A program made the position numbers and the translations under genes. Source: an uncultured Sphingobacteriales bacterium (lineage in GTDB: Bacteria > Bacteroidota > Bacteroidia > Chitinophagales > Chitinophagaceae). Taken from it: a stretch of DNA of 35,817 bases. The stretch covers positions 1-35,817 of the forward strand of contig CAMLFX010000025.1 in the NCBI GenBank assembly GCA_946479435.1, read 5' to 3'. The notes under the pieces are model-generated. The model did not search any database. It saw only the letters and a list, made by a program, of their open reading frames with translations, and was not told the origin of the DNA. This document shows positions 15,100 to 23,411 of the stretch, one piece after another (within the stretch, counting starts at the first letter, position 1; every line of letters begins with the position of its first letter).

Positions 15100-15369
15100 C
15101 TATCCCAGCTTTACAACTACCCAAAGAATAAATATGAGCCCGAAGATGATGTAGATGGCGACATTAATAACATCGCTTTTTTTATAAAAATTCTTTTTGC
15201 GTGTGCTTGAGGTAATAGCATTCTGGTTTATCTTAAATGACTCCAGAAACAGCACTACTTTATCTTTAGCGGGCACATTGGCAATCATCATCAATTTAAT
15301 GACTACCATCAATACAAATAAACATACTGCCGTAATGGGTGCAAAACGGAGTACTAAATCTTGTAACAT
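15100..15369 (-). CDS. Small two-TM membrane protein, paralogue A
   Basis: The 89-residue protein from MLQDLVLRF is chosen over a longer in-frame start at 15537 because it then aligns end to end with the 92-residue neighbour at 15507-15785. It has two hydrophobic segments (about 12-29 and 68-86) around a charged loop. The shared core is IKLMMIANVPAKDKVVLFLESF here against IKLLMLSKVPTRDKFALFIKSL in the neighbour, shown only as key motifs VPAKDK and VPTRDK. A second basic block (RKKNFYKKSD) precedes the last TM in both. I do not recognise the family. It lies downstream of a LytS-like kinase gene on the same strand. Confidence 0.65.
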   Translation of the reverse strand: MLQDLVLRFAPITAVCLFVLMVVIKLMMIANVPAKDKVVLFLESFKINQNAITSSTRKKNFYKKSDVINVAIYIIFGLIFILWVVVKLG

Positions 15370-15506
15370 AGTATCGTTTGTTTTAACCCCTCTCTTAAAC
15401 CTCGCTGCAAGGTATCTCATATAACTCTTACAATCAATGCATACGCTGTTCTTTAATCGAATGTTAATATAAGTAGGGTGAAAACACGGTGTTTCATGTA
15501 TATAAT

Positions 15507-15785
15507 TTAAAATGAATACATAAATGCATACATACATAGCAATAAAACTATGGCTAAATAGGCAACAATATTTAGCTTGTTGCTTTTACGAAAATATATC
15601 TGTTTACGTTTACTGTTCACATTCCGTAACTGCGATAAGCTCCTGAAACCTAGTGACTTAATAAACAGTGCAAATTTATCTCTGGTAGGCACCTTACTTA
15701 ACATAAGTAGTTTTATGCAAATAAATGCGGCACAAACTACCAGCAACATTATATCGGTATTATTCAAAATAAATACTTTAATCAT
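15507..15785 (-). CDS. Small two-TM membrane protein, paralogue B
   Basis: The 92-residue product has hydrophobic segments at about 11-29 and 72-90 and a basic loop between them (NSKRKQIYFRKSNK). The motif KVPTRDKFALFIKSL matches VPAKDKVVLFLESF of the neighbouring protein at 15100-15369, and both end in a hydrophobic helix with a short tail, so the two arose by tandem duplication. It starts 26 bases after the stop of the LytS-like kinase gene and is probably co-transcribed with it. The function is unknown; small membrane partners of a sensor kinase are one possibility, inferred only from position. Confidence 0.7.
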   Translation of the reverse strand: MIKVFILNNTDIMLLVVCAAFICIKLLMLSKVPTRDKFALFIKSLGFRSLSQLRNVNSKRKQIYFRKSNKLNIVAYLAIVLLLCMYAFMYSF

Positions 15786-15811
15786 TGCATCCAGCTATTT
15801 TGCATATAAGC

Positions 15812-17281
15812 TTATAATAAAGGAAGGGTTACCAGGTAAGTCTCGTTCACCACACCAAAACTGATAGGCCTTGGTGTTGCCATAGCATATCTTTTTTGTA
15901 AATTCTTCAAACCCAGGCCTACACCTTTTTCCTTACTTATTTTAGCTTGTATATTGTTCGTTATTTTTATACTGTCGTTATTCGCCTCAATAGTTATTAA
16001 TAAAGGCATTGTTTTAGATACGACATTATGCTTCATTGCGTTTTCCACCAACAGTTGCAAGGCAAGCGGCACTATCTTTTTATTCTGCCTTATATCTTCG
16101 GCTATGTTCAATTCCACTTTCAACGCTTCGCCAAATCTGCTTTCCTGTATATGAATGTAGTTATTCAATATCTCAAGCTCTTCTTCAAGATATACCAGGT
16201 CTTCGCTCCGGTAAGCTAATACATTGCGATATAGGTCTGATAAATTTTCAGTATAAGCAATGGCTTTCTTTTGGTCTTCTTCTATAAGGCCGGTAAGGGT
16301 ATTTAAACTATTGAAAAGGAAGTGTGGGTTTATTTGGCTACGGAGGTGGTCATATTCAAAAAGCATACGTTGCTGCTGTAGCTGTGCAACATTTTTAACT
16401 GATTTTTCACGCTGCTTCATATACATATATACTAAGGCTGTTACAGCCAGCGCCAGCAATACATAAAACCATGTTTCTTTATACCATGGGCGCAAGATGG
16501 TAAAGCGAAAGCTTTTCTCATCAGCATGACTAAAATCAGGAAACATGGAGGCCTGTAAACGGAAATTATAATCACCCGGTGGAAGGTTGGGGAATATTAC
16601 AAACTCATCGTTTACAGGTACCCAGTCGTCGTAATAGCCCTCCAGTTTGTACCTGCATGTCAGTGCTTTAGGATCAAGGAAGTTGATAGCGGTAAAATGA
16701 AAATTGAAATAATTTTCGTTGGGCTTGAAAGTAGTTTTATTATACGTGGGCCTTAAATAAACAAATGTATTCTTCACTTTACCACTGGCGTCGTACAAGT
16801 CTTCTAATTTATGCTCGTCTCTCAACTTCAAAAGGTAGTCGAGATAATCGCTTTGCTTCACGCCCATATCAGCTTTGTAATAGTCAAGCACACTATTAAT
16901 GGCTGCCATAAAGTAGTTTAGCCTTACAGTATCGCGGGCCTGCAATGCATATTTCATCCAGCCGCCGGCATATAAAAAATAAAATTCGTTATTAATGCTT
17001 TGAAACTTAATAAGGTACTCCGGCATGTTCACTACAACTGTATTGTTCTTTTGCAGCCAAAGCATAATGAAATTGTTAAGCCTGCGCCTCAATACCGGTT
17101 GCTTGCCAAGCGGGGTTTGTTGCAGCCAGTTTATAGCGGGTATTACATAAGGCTCGTACTCGTTATAGCTAAAACGTTCATCAAGTACAACATTGTCTGG
17201 CAGTAAGGAATCCTGAGCGGCTACAGCATACCTCCACATACAACTTGTAAAAAGCACAATAAATAGCAGTAGTCGCCGCAT
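15812..17281 (-). CDS. LytS-family sensor histidine kinase with Y_Y_Y-like sensor domain
   Basis: The 489-residue kinase has a signal peptide (1-22) and a periplasmic region ending in a Y_Y_Y-like beta domain (about 190-265, LEGYYDDWVPV, FPNLPPGDYNFRLQA). A membrane helix (271-287) and a coiled coil (288-312) follow. The His_kinase (LytS/YehU) motif LRSQINPHFLFNSLNTL places the phosphoacceptor at His320. The N box LQLLVENAMKHN and G box KGVGLGLKNLQKRY complete the ATPase domain. Unlike many Bacteroidota relatives it has no beta-propeller repeats before the Y_Y_Y domain. No LytTR response regulator is adjacent, so it is an orphan in this window; two small membrane protein genes follow instead. 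Confidence 0.93.
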   Translation of the reverse strand: MRRLLLFIVLFTSCMWRYAVAAQDSLLPDNVVLDERFSYNEYEPYVIPAINWLQQTPLGKQPVLRRRLNNFIMLWLQKNNTVVVNMPEYLIKFQSINNEFYFLYAGGWMKYALQARDTVRLNYFMAAINSVLDYYKADMGVKQSDYLDYLLKLRDEHKLEDLYDASGKVKNTFVYLRPTYNKTTFKPNENYFNFHFTAINFLDPKALTCRYKLEGYYDDWVPVNDEFVIFPNLPPGDYNFRLQASMFPDFSHADEKSFRFTILRPWYKETWFYVLLALAVTALVYMYMKQREKSVKNVAQLQQQRMLFEYDHLRSQINPHFLFNSLNTLTGLIEEDQKKAIAYTENLSDLYRNVLAYRSEDLVYLEEELEILNNYIHIQESRFGEALKVELNIAEDIRQNKKIVPLALQLLVENAMKHNVVSKTMPLLITIEANNDSIKITNNIQAKISKEKGVGLGLKNLQKRYAMATPRPISFGVVNETYLVTLPLL

Positions 17282-17406
17282 ACCAGTTAGATAGTCACAG
17301 CTAAAAATATATTATTTTTTATAAATACTATGTATATGAGCAAGGTTTCCGATAAAACGGGATAATGGGGTTACCAAGTGGCAAGGTTTTTTATTTATAA
17401 TATAAG

Positions 17407-20028
17407 ATGCCCCATACACTCAACAAATACCGCATAATTAATTCATATTCAAAGCCTTCCCTCTTTTTATTGATCTTATTGCTCACTCTTGTGTCTTCAT
17501 TGCATGCGCAGGAAGAAACACGAGTTGTTGATTCTGACAGATATGATAAAGTAGTGATAGCGCATGAATATCCTCACTCACGTTTTCACCAGTTTTTATT
17601 GGGTAGCCACTACCGTAAGGAATGGGCAACACCCGTACGTGTAAAAATAATGATGATAGATACTGCTTACGACGGGTTAACCCCTTACGAAGCAGGAGGC
17701 GGGCGCCAAAGCAAAAGCCTGAAACTGCGCGATACGAGGAAAAGGGAATATGTACTACGTAGCCTCGATAAATCTTTTGGCCGCGCATTGCCCGATATAT
17801 ACCAGGGTACATTTATAGAATACCTGGTAAATGATCAGGTAACCATTGGACACCCATATTCAGCAGTAACTATACCTATGATGGCTGAGGCAGCACACAT
17901 ATACCATACCAACCCGCAATTTGCTTATGTGCCTAAGCAAATGGCCCTGGATACTTTCAACGAGCACTTTGGCAACAGGCTTTATATGTTGGAGCAACGC
18001 CCCGATGAAAACTGGGAAACTGCGGAAAATTTCGGCAACCCTGAAAAAATAATTGGTACGGAAAAGATGCTGGAAAAAGTATTTGCAGACAACCATAACC
18101 AGATAGACGAAGCTTTATATGTGCGTTCAAGACTATTCGATATGCTTATTGGCGATTGGGGTCGCCACGATGACCAATGGCGATGGGCGGCATTTGAAGA
18201 AAAAGACAGCAAGGTTTACCGCCCTATACCTCGCGATAGGGATCAGGCTTATACCCTATTCGATGGCTTACTGCCTGGTATAGTACTGCATGCGGCAAAC
18301 CTTGACTATTTGCGCGGTTTTAAAGACAATATAAAAGCAGTTAATATTTATAATTACACAGCACGCCACCTCGATCGCAAATGCTCCAGCGAGTTATCGA
18401 AAGAACAATGGATAAATATTGCCAGAGACTTGCAGGCTTCTATTACAGATGATATCATCGAGAAATCGGTAAAACAATTACCACCGGAAATTTATCCTAT
18501 TTCCGGGCCCGAAATTATTTCAAAACTAAAGGCACGCAGGTCTCACCTGGTTGAATACGCAAGTACTTATTACGATTTCCTGGCGAGGCATGTAGATGTA
18601 GAAGGCTCTGAAAAAAAAGAATATTTTGAAGTAAACCGTGTAAACGACGAAAGCACACTGGTACAAGTGTACGACCTAAAGAAAGATGGCCAAAAAGCAG
18701 ATACCCCTTTTTACATACGCTTGTTTAAAACCGATGAAACAAAAGATATACGCCTGTTTGGTATAGGTGGGGAAGATATTTATACAGTGAAAGGGACTGT
18801 TGACAAGGGCATACGCCTTAGCCTGATAGGTGGTGAAGAACGGGATAGCATTATGGATTTTTCATTGGTACGCCATGGCACCAGAAAAACACATGTGTAT
18901 GATGACAGGGATAATTATTTTGGAAAATCGACTGAAACGCGCCTGCACTTTGGTAACGATAGCGCCATACATGCGTATAACTATCGCGAATACGAGTACC
19001 ATAAACGCGGGTTTCGTCTTGGTGTATCTTATAACAACCCCGATAGGGTTTATGCTAGCTTAGGATACCGCTTTGCAAGGCATGCTTGGAGAAAATATCC
19101 TTATGAGTTTGAGCAGGCCTTATACCTGCGTTATTCAGTATCACAAAATGCTTTGAGCCTTTTATACGAAGGCCGCTTCTATCAATTGGTAGGGAAATGG
19201 GATTTGACCGTTAGTGCCTACCAGGATTTTGTACGCTGGACCAATTTCTTTGGCTTGGGTAACGATACAAAGAAGAATACTGATAACCGTAATTATTACC
19301 AGTTGCGTACTAATGAGTTTTTAGGAAGTGTGGGTATAAACCGGACTATTAATAATCACCACAACCTCGATCTCACCCTATCTTTCCAGGCTATTGAAAT
19401 ATTTGATGATGCAGGTAGGTATATATCTGAGCATTATACACCTAACGAACTTTTCTTTTTCGAGCACCATAGCTATACAACTGCCCGCGTAGGTTACACA
19501 TATCAAAATGTAAACGATCCCGGCGTACCTACTAAAGGTATTATGTTCTATGCCGGCCTGGCATATACACAAAACTTCTACGAATGGGATAAAGGTTTTA
19601 CTACGTACAATAATATACTGCAGCTATATATACCCTTATATAAAAAATTCAGTCTTGCCTCTCGTTTTGGCTTGACAGCTATTGCTGGCAAGCCAGAGTT
19701 TTATCAATATGCATCTATAGGTGGCGGACAAAATCTGCGTGGCTTCGATCGCGACCGCTTCTGGGGTAAAACTGTTTTATATAATACAAACGATCTGCGC
19801 TGGATAACAGATTTCAAAAGCTTTATCATGAATGGTAAAATAGGTTTCCTTGCGCTGATAGATGAAGGTCGTGTATGGATGCCTGATGAAAAATCGAGCA
19901 CCATACATGTAGGTTATGGCGCAGGCATTCTTTTAGCTCCGTTCAATAAATTCACAGTATCTGCATCATATGCGTTTTCAAACGAAAACAACAGGATACA
20001 TCTTAGCTTAAATAAGTTATTATTTTGA
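17407..20028 (+). CDS. Periplasmic kinase-like domain fused to an Omp85-type beta-barrel
   Basis: This 873-residue exported protein has its signal peptide at about 18-35 (ending SSLHAQ). Residues ~100-300 look like an atypical kinase fold (Fam20/CotH/HipA-like): YVLRSLDK (115-122) as the ATP-lysine strand, FDMLIGDWGRHDDQWRW (244-260) as a catalytic-loop-like motif, and YRPIPRDRDQAY (271-282) as a metal-binding-like motif. In the related motif I recall from Bacteroidota and Fam20 proteins the loop reads DRH; here it is Gly252-Arg-His, codon GGT. Residues ~540-873 form a beta-barrel with the Omp85 loop-6 motif NLRGFDRDRF (about 776-785). Related longer proteins carry an N-terminal metallophosphoesterase, absent here. 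Kinase similarity is inferred from motifs only; the barrel is better supported. Confidence 0.8.
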   Translation: MPHTLNKYRIINSYSKPSLFLLILLLTLVSSLHAQEETRVVDSDRYDKVVIAHEYPHSRFHQFLLGSHYRKEWATPVRVKIMMIDTAYDGLTPYEAGGGRQSKSLKLRDTRKREYVLRSLDKSFGRALPDIYQGTFIEYLVNDQVTIGHPYSAVTIPMMAEAAHIYHTNPQFAYVPKQMALDTFNEHFGNRLYMLEQRPDENWETAENFGNPEKIIGTEKMLEKVFADNHNQIDEALYVRSRLFDMLIGDWGRHDDQWRWAAFEEKDSKVYRPIPRDRDQAYTLFDGLLPGIVLHAANLDYLRGFKDNIKAVNIYNYTARHLDRKCSSELSKEQWINIARDLQASITDDIIEKSVKQLPPEIYPISGPEIISKLKARRSHLVEYASTYYDFLARHVDVEGSEKKEYFEVNRVNDESTLVQVYDLKKDGQKADTPFYIRLFKTDETKDIRLFGIGGEDIYTVKGTVDKGIRLSLIGGEERDSIMDFSLVRHGTRKTHVYDDRDNYFGKSTETRLHFGNDSAIHAYNYREYEYHKRGFRLGVSYNNPDRVYASLGYRFARHAWRKYPYEFEQALYLRYSVSQNALSLLYEGRFYQLVGKWDLTVSAYQDFVRWTNFFGLGNDTKKNTDNRNYYQLRTNEFLGSVGINRTINNHHNLDLTLSFQAIEIFDDAGRYISEHYTPNELFFFEHHSYTTARVGYTYQNVNDPGVPTKGIMFYAGLAYTQNFYEWDKGFTTYNNILQLYIPLYKKFSLASRFGLTAIAGKPEFYQYASIGGGQNLRGFDRDRFWGKTVLYNTNDLRWITDFKSFIMNGKIGFLALIDEGRVWMPDEKSSTIHVGYGAGILLAPFNKFTVSASYAFSNENNRIHLSLNKLLF

Positions 20029-20101
20029 TAAGGCTGTGCTGTATTAATTACTTGACGTACTAAGGAGATTTAGCACATAGATTAACTGAGGGATTATAAA
20101 T

Positions 20102-20701
20102 TTAAGCACCATCCACTTTAATTACGCGAACCACTTTTACAAACCTCGATTTATAATAATCATTAAGAGGTGTGATAGTAACGCTCATTTGTTTGCGGGA
20201 TGTTGCGTGTATAAAGTTAATTGTCCCGTTGGTATTATTGGTAATGATACCAACATGCCCTATCCCTGTTTCAGTACTATCTGTTCCCGTAAATAAAATA
20301 ATATCGCCTCTCCTGCTATTATTTACCGGCACATCAACGCCTGTACGCGTAAAATCGGCAGAGGAACGAGGTACAGCAATGTTGAAATGATGGAAAACAT
20401 AGGATATGAACCCTGAACAATCGAAACCAACCTCAGGGTCGCATGCACCGTATTTATAGGGCACCCCTATTAAGGTTTCTGCAAAATCTGTTATCGCATT
20501 TTGCTGCTGCACTTCCGTCATCCTTGTTATATCTTCAGTAGGCCTCAATGTATCAATAGCTGTTGTGGCGCTGCTAATATTAGCCACGCTATCCGCAGTT
20601 GCACGCAAATATGCCAGTGTGGGGTATTTACTATTGTCCCTGGCCTCACACGCAGTTAGCAACACCAAAAGAACATAACCATATACTTTACTATAATTCA
20701 T
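20102..20701 (-). CDS. NlpC/P60-family peptidoglycan endopeptidase lipoprotein
   Basis: The 199-residue product starts at MNYSKVYGYV, chosen because it gives a normal lipoprotein signal with lipobox LLTAC (Cys18); an ATG at 20734 only adds a polar leader. A low-complexity linker (20-65) precedes the NlpC/P60 domain. Its catalytic residues are Cys95 in GFDCSGFISYVF, His149 in GIGHVGIITNN and His165 in NFIHATSRK. PRSSADF and RRGDIILF are also typical of the family. It should cleave stem peptides of peptidoglycan from the periplasmic side. It converges with the Omp85 fusion gene (73 bases between stops) and is divergent from the subtilase, so it is a single-gene unit. Confidence 0.93.
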   Translation of the reverse strand: MNYSKVYGYVLLVLLTACEARDNSKYPTLAYLRATADSVANISSATTAIDTLRPTEDITRMTEVQQQNAITDFAETLIGVPYKYGACDPEVGFDCSGFISYVFHHFNIAVPRSSADFTRTGVDVPVNNSRRGDIILFTGTDSTETGIGHVGIITNNTNGTINFIHATSRKQMSVTITPLNDYYKSRFVKVVRVIKVDGA

Positions 20702-20806
20702 ATTATCCTGAAACAAGTAAAAACCGTTCCTCATTACAGGTTTTGCGCATTAAATACTTCCATTCAAAAAGCGTAATTTTATTAATCTATATTTCAATGT
20801 TTTAGC

Positions 20807-23068
20807 ATGATGAAAAAAATATACACTTTGATATTGGGCCTCTCGGCCGGCTTTGCGGTAAATGCGCAAATGGCAAAAGATATTTTCCCGAAACTATCGC
20901 CTGTTACACGCTTGCTGCTGAAGGACATGGAACGAAGCAACAACAATACAATACCCGATGGATATGTGTACCAGCAAAATGGAAACGGCCAGGTGTACCT
21001 GAGCGGAATGATAAAAGTTGCTAACCCCGGCATGGTGACGGAACCCATGAACCAACTAGGTGTGCACATTGGTACCAAGGCTGGCGATATATGGACCGTA
21101 CGCGTACCATATAAGTCCATTAAAGCCTTCACACAAATAAAAGGGATAGCTTACATACAGCTTGACGAGCCTCTGCGGCCTGCATTAGCTACTGCGCGCA
21201 AAACTACGCGTGTAGATTCGGTACACGCGGGCATCGATCTACCTTACCCGTTCACAGGTAGGGAAGTGCTTATGGGTGTAATAGATTTTGGGTTCGATTA
21301 CGGACACCCTACTTTTTTTGACACACTGGGCACTAATTACCGCATAAAAAGAGTGTGGGAACTAAATACTACCGGCACCCCACCGGCAGGCTACACTTAT
21401 GGTCATGAGCTTACCAGCTCTTCAGCCATACAGGCACAAGGCACTGACAACCCCGACCAGATGCATGGTACAGGTACTGCCGGCATATCTGCGGGTTCAG
21501 GGTTTGGCGTACCTAACGCTAAAACAAGAGGTATATCTTACGATGCAGATTTTGTATTAGTGGGCGTTCGCAGGGATACAATTGGTGACCAATGGCGCCA
21601 AAGCAGCTTCTCTGATTTTACCGATGGTGTGAATTATATTTTCAACTATGCTACCTCGCAAAGCCGTCCATCAGTTATTAACATAAGCTGGGGTTCGCAG
21701 TCGGGCCCGCACGATGGCACCTCATTATTTAACCAGGCTTGCGATAACCTGTCCGGCGCAGGTAAACTAATATCGATGAGTGCAGGCAATGAAGGCGAAG
21801 AGAAGATACACCTCTCAAAAACATTTACACCTACCGATACCATCATCAATACCTTTGTAACATTTACACCCAGCACTTATAAACGTACGTGGGTAGATGT
21901 GTGGGGCGATACGGCCAAAACATTCTGCGGCCGTGTTACACTTTATAAAAATGGTGTGGCAGGTGCTACTACAGGTTTTTATTGTATTGACGACCAAACA
22001 CACAGCACATATATACTGGGCGCTAACGGTTTAGATACCTGCTTTGTTGAATTCATTACTTCCTCATCCGAATTCAATGATAAACCACGAATGACATTGA
22101 ACATCTGGAATAAATCTGACGACAGTGTTCATATATCTTTATCTGGCACCAGTGGCGCTATTGATGTATGGGATGAATACTATTACTATGGCTATAAGTA
22201 TAAATATACCAGTGCTTTTGAAAGCCTGGGTATGCCCGGCAATGTTAATGGCAATACAATATCAACAGTAAGCGATATGGGTAGTGCCAGATCAGTATTG
22301 CTGGTTGGCGCCTATGCATCAAAAATATCTTTTACCGATATAAATGGCACTCCACGCTCTTATTCAGGTTATGTACGGAAAAACGACATTGTTCCTTTTT
22401 CCAGCCGCGGCCCTATGGCCGATGGACGAATAAAGCCAGACATAACCGCTCCCGGCCTTACACTCGAAACATCGGTTAGTTCTTTTACTACCGACTATAC
22501 ACCAACAGGCGCAAGCAGCAACCAGGTAGTACATTCATATAGCTTCAATGGCAAAACATATTATTATGCCGAGTTCATAGGTACGTCTGCATCATCACCT
22601 GTTGCGGCTGGTATACTTGGCCTTATGCTGCAAGCTAATCCTCGCCTCACACCCTTACAGGCAAATACTATAATAGCACAAACGGCAATAGAAGACAACT
22701 TTACAGGTAGTCTTCCCGCCAGTGGCAACAACGATTGGGGCCATGGTAAAATAAATGCTTATGGCGCTGTAAAAGCTGCATTAGCAGCAAACAATGTGCA
22801 ATCTTATACTGGCGTTAAACCCGAATGCGCTTTATATCCTAACCCTAACAATGGTAATTGTACTATAAAGTATAAGGCAAGCAAAGCTGAAACGCTTACA
22901 GTGAGTATATACAATGTAGCCGGAAGCCTGGTAAACACGTTGGTTTGGAGTGTAAGTAAGGGTGAAAATTTTAAACCACTTGAACTATCCGCTTTGTCAA
23001 AAGGATTGTATAGCGTGAAAATATCAGGTATAGAGGGTTATACTACAATTAAAACATTAGTAGAATAA
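20807..23068 (+). CDS. Secreted subtilisin-like serine protease with T9SS sorting domain
   Basis: The 753-residue S8 peptidase has a signal peptide (MKKIYTLILGLSAGFAVNAQ) and a prodomain (about 21-125). The catalytic triad is Asp160 (GVIDFGFDYGH), His220 (MHGTGTAG) and Ser594 (GTSASSPVAAG); the oxyanion Asn328 lies in SAGNEGE. Between Asn328 and Ser594 is a large beta-rich insertion (about 340-500) with four cysteines and a Tyr-rich segment (EYYYYGYKYKY). The C-terminus (about 675-753) is a T9SS type A sorting domain: LYPNPNNGN, SIYNVAGSLV and LSKGLYSVKI. The protein should cross the outer membrane by T9SS and be processed at the surface. A hairpin terminator follows the stop. Substrate is unknown. 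Confidence 0.94.
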   Translation: MMKKIYTLILGLSAGFAVNAQMAKDIFPKLSPVTRLLLKDMERSNNNTIPDGYVYQQNGNGQVYLSGMIKVANPGMVTEPMNQLGVHIGTKAGDIWTVRVPYKSIKAFTQIKGIAYIQLDEPLRPALATARKTTRVDSVHAGIDLPYPFTGREVLMGVIDFGFDYGHPTFFDTLGTNYRIKRVWELNTTGTPPAGYTYGHELTSSSAIQAQGTDNPDQMHGTGTAGISAGSGFGVPNAKTRGISYDADFVLVGVRRDTIGDQWRQSSFSDFTDGVNYIFNYATSQSRPSVINISWGSQSGPHDGTSLFNQACDNLSGAGKLISMSAGNEGEEKIHLSKTFTPTDTIINTFVTFTPSTYKRTWVDVWGDTAKTFCGRVTLYKNGVAGATTGFYCIDDQTHSTYILGANGLDTCFVEFITSSSEFNDKPRMTLNIWNKSDDSVHISLSGTSGAIDVWDEYYYYGYKYKYTSAFESLGMPGNVNGNTISTVSDMGSARSVLLVGAYASKISFTDINGTPRSYSGYVRKNDIVPFSSRGPMADGRIKPDITAPGLTLETSVSSFTTDYTPTGASSNQVVHSYSFNGKTYYYAEFIGTSASSPVAAGILGLMLQANPRLTPLQANTIIAQTAIEDNFTGSLPASGNNDWGHGKINAYGAVKAALAANNVQSYTGVKPECALYPNPNNGNCTIKYKASKAETLTVSIYNVAGSLVNTLVWSVSKGENFKPLELSALSKGLYSVKISGIEGYTTIKTLVE

Positions 23069-23096
23069 CAAAATATTATACGGTCTGATTTACTTT

Positions 23097-23126
23097 ATCA
23101 GGAAGTGGCGTAAGTTGCTTCCTGAT
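23097..23126 (+). terminator. Terminator hairpin after the subtilase gene
   Basis: Arms ATCAGGAAG (23097-23105) and CTTCCTGAT (23118-23126) pair perfectly around a 12-base loop, followed by ATTTTTTTA. Confidence 0.75.
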
Positions 23127-23361
23127 ATTTTTTTACCTGGCTGTTCCACTCACAGGGTAGTAGCAAACGATTAACTCTAATACTATTGAGTTTACTATCC
23201 CCACAAGTACCGTCTTCATTACCATTCCCAAACAAAACTTCTACCCTTATGGTATTATTTTTCGCCTTTATGCTTACAGTTAAAACTCTGTTAGATATAC
23301 TTTTCCAATTTTGCCTTCTCTATGACAAGCATCTGCTAAAACCCATACCAATGCCATAAAA

Positions 23362-23393
23362 AAACAGGCGGATAATTGCTTATCCGCCTGTTT
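23362..23393 (-). terminator. Terminator hairpin after the adhesin gene
   Basis: Arms AAACAGGCGGATAA (23362-23375) and TTATCCGCCTGTTT (23380-23393) form a perfect 14-base stem with a 4-base loop. Read on the minus strand it is followed by a run of T, as expected for the adhesin gene ending at 23412. Confidence 0.85.
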
Positions 23394-23411
23394 ACTATCA
23401 AATAGTGCTTG

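Larger units (their letters stand above)
23069..23411. other. Gene-poor stretch between convergent genes
   Basis: This 343-base gap separates the subtilase from the giant minus-strand adhesin gene. It holds two terminator hairpins (23097-23126 and 23362-23393). Between them a 73-codon minus-strand open stretch (23319 to stop at 23098) has protein-like content (for example VLFGNGNEDGTCGDSK) but no start codon after the preceding in-frame TAG at 23320-23322. It may be a gene remnant. Nothing else is evident. Confidence 0.4.
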
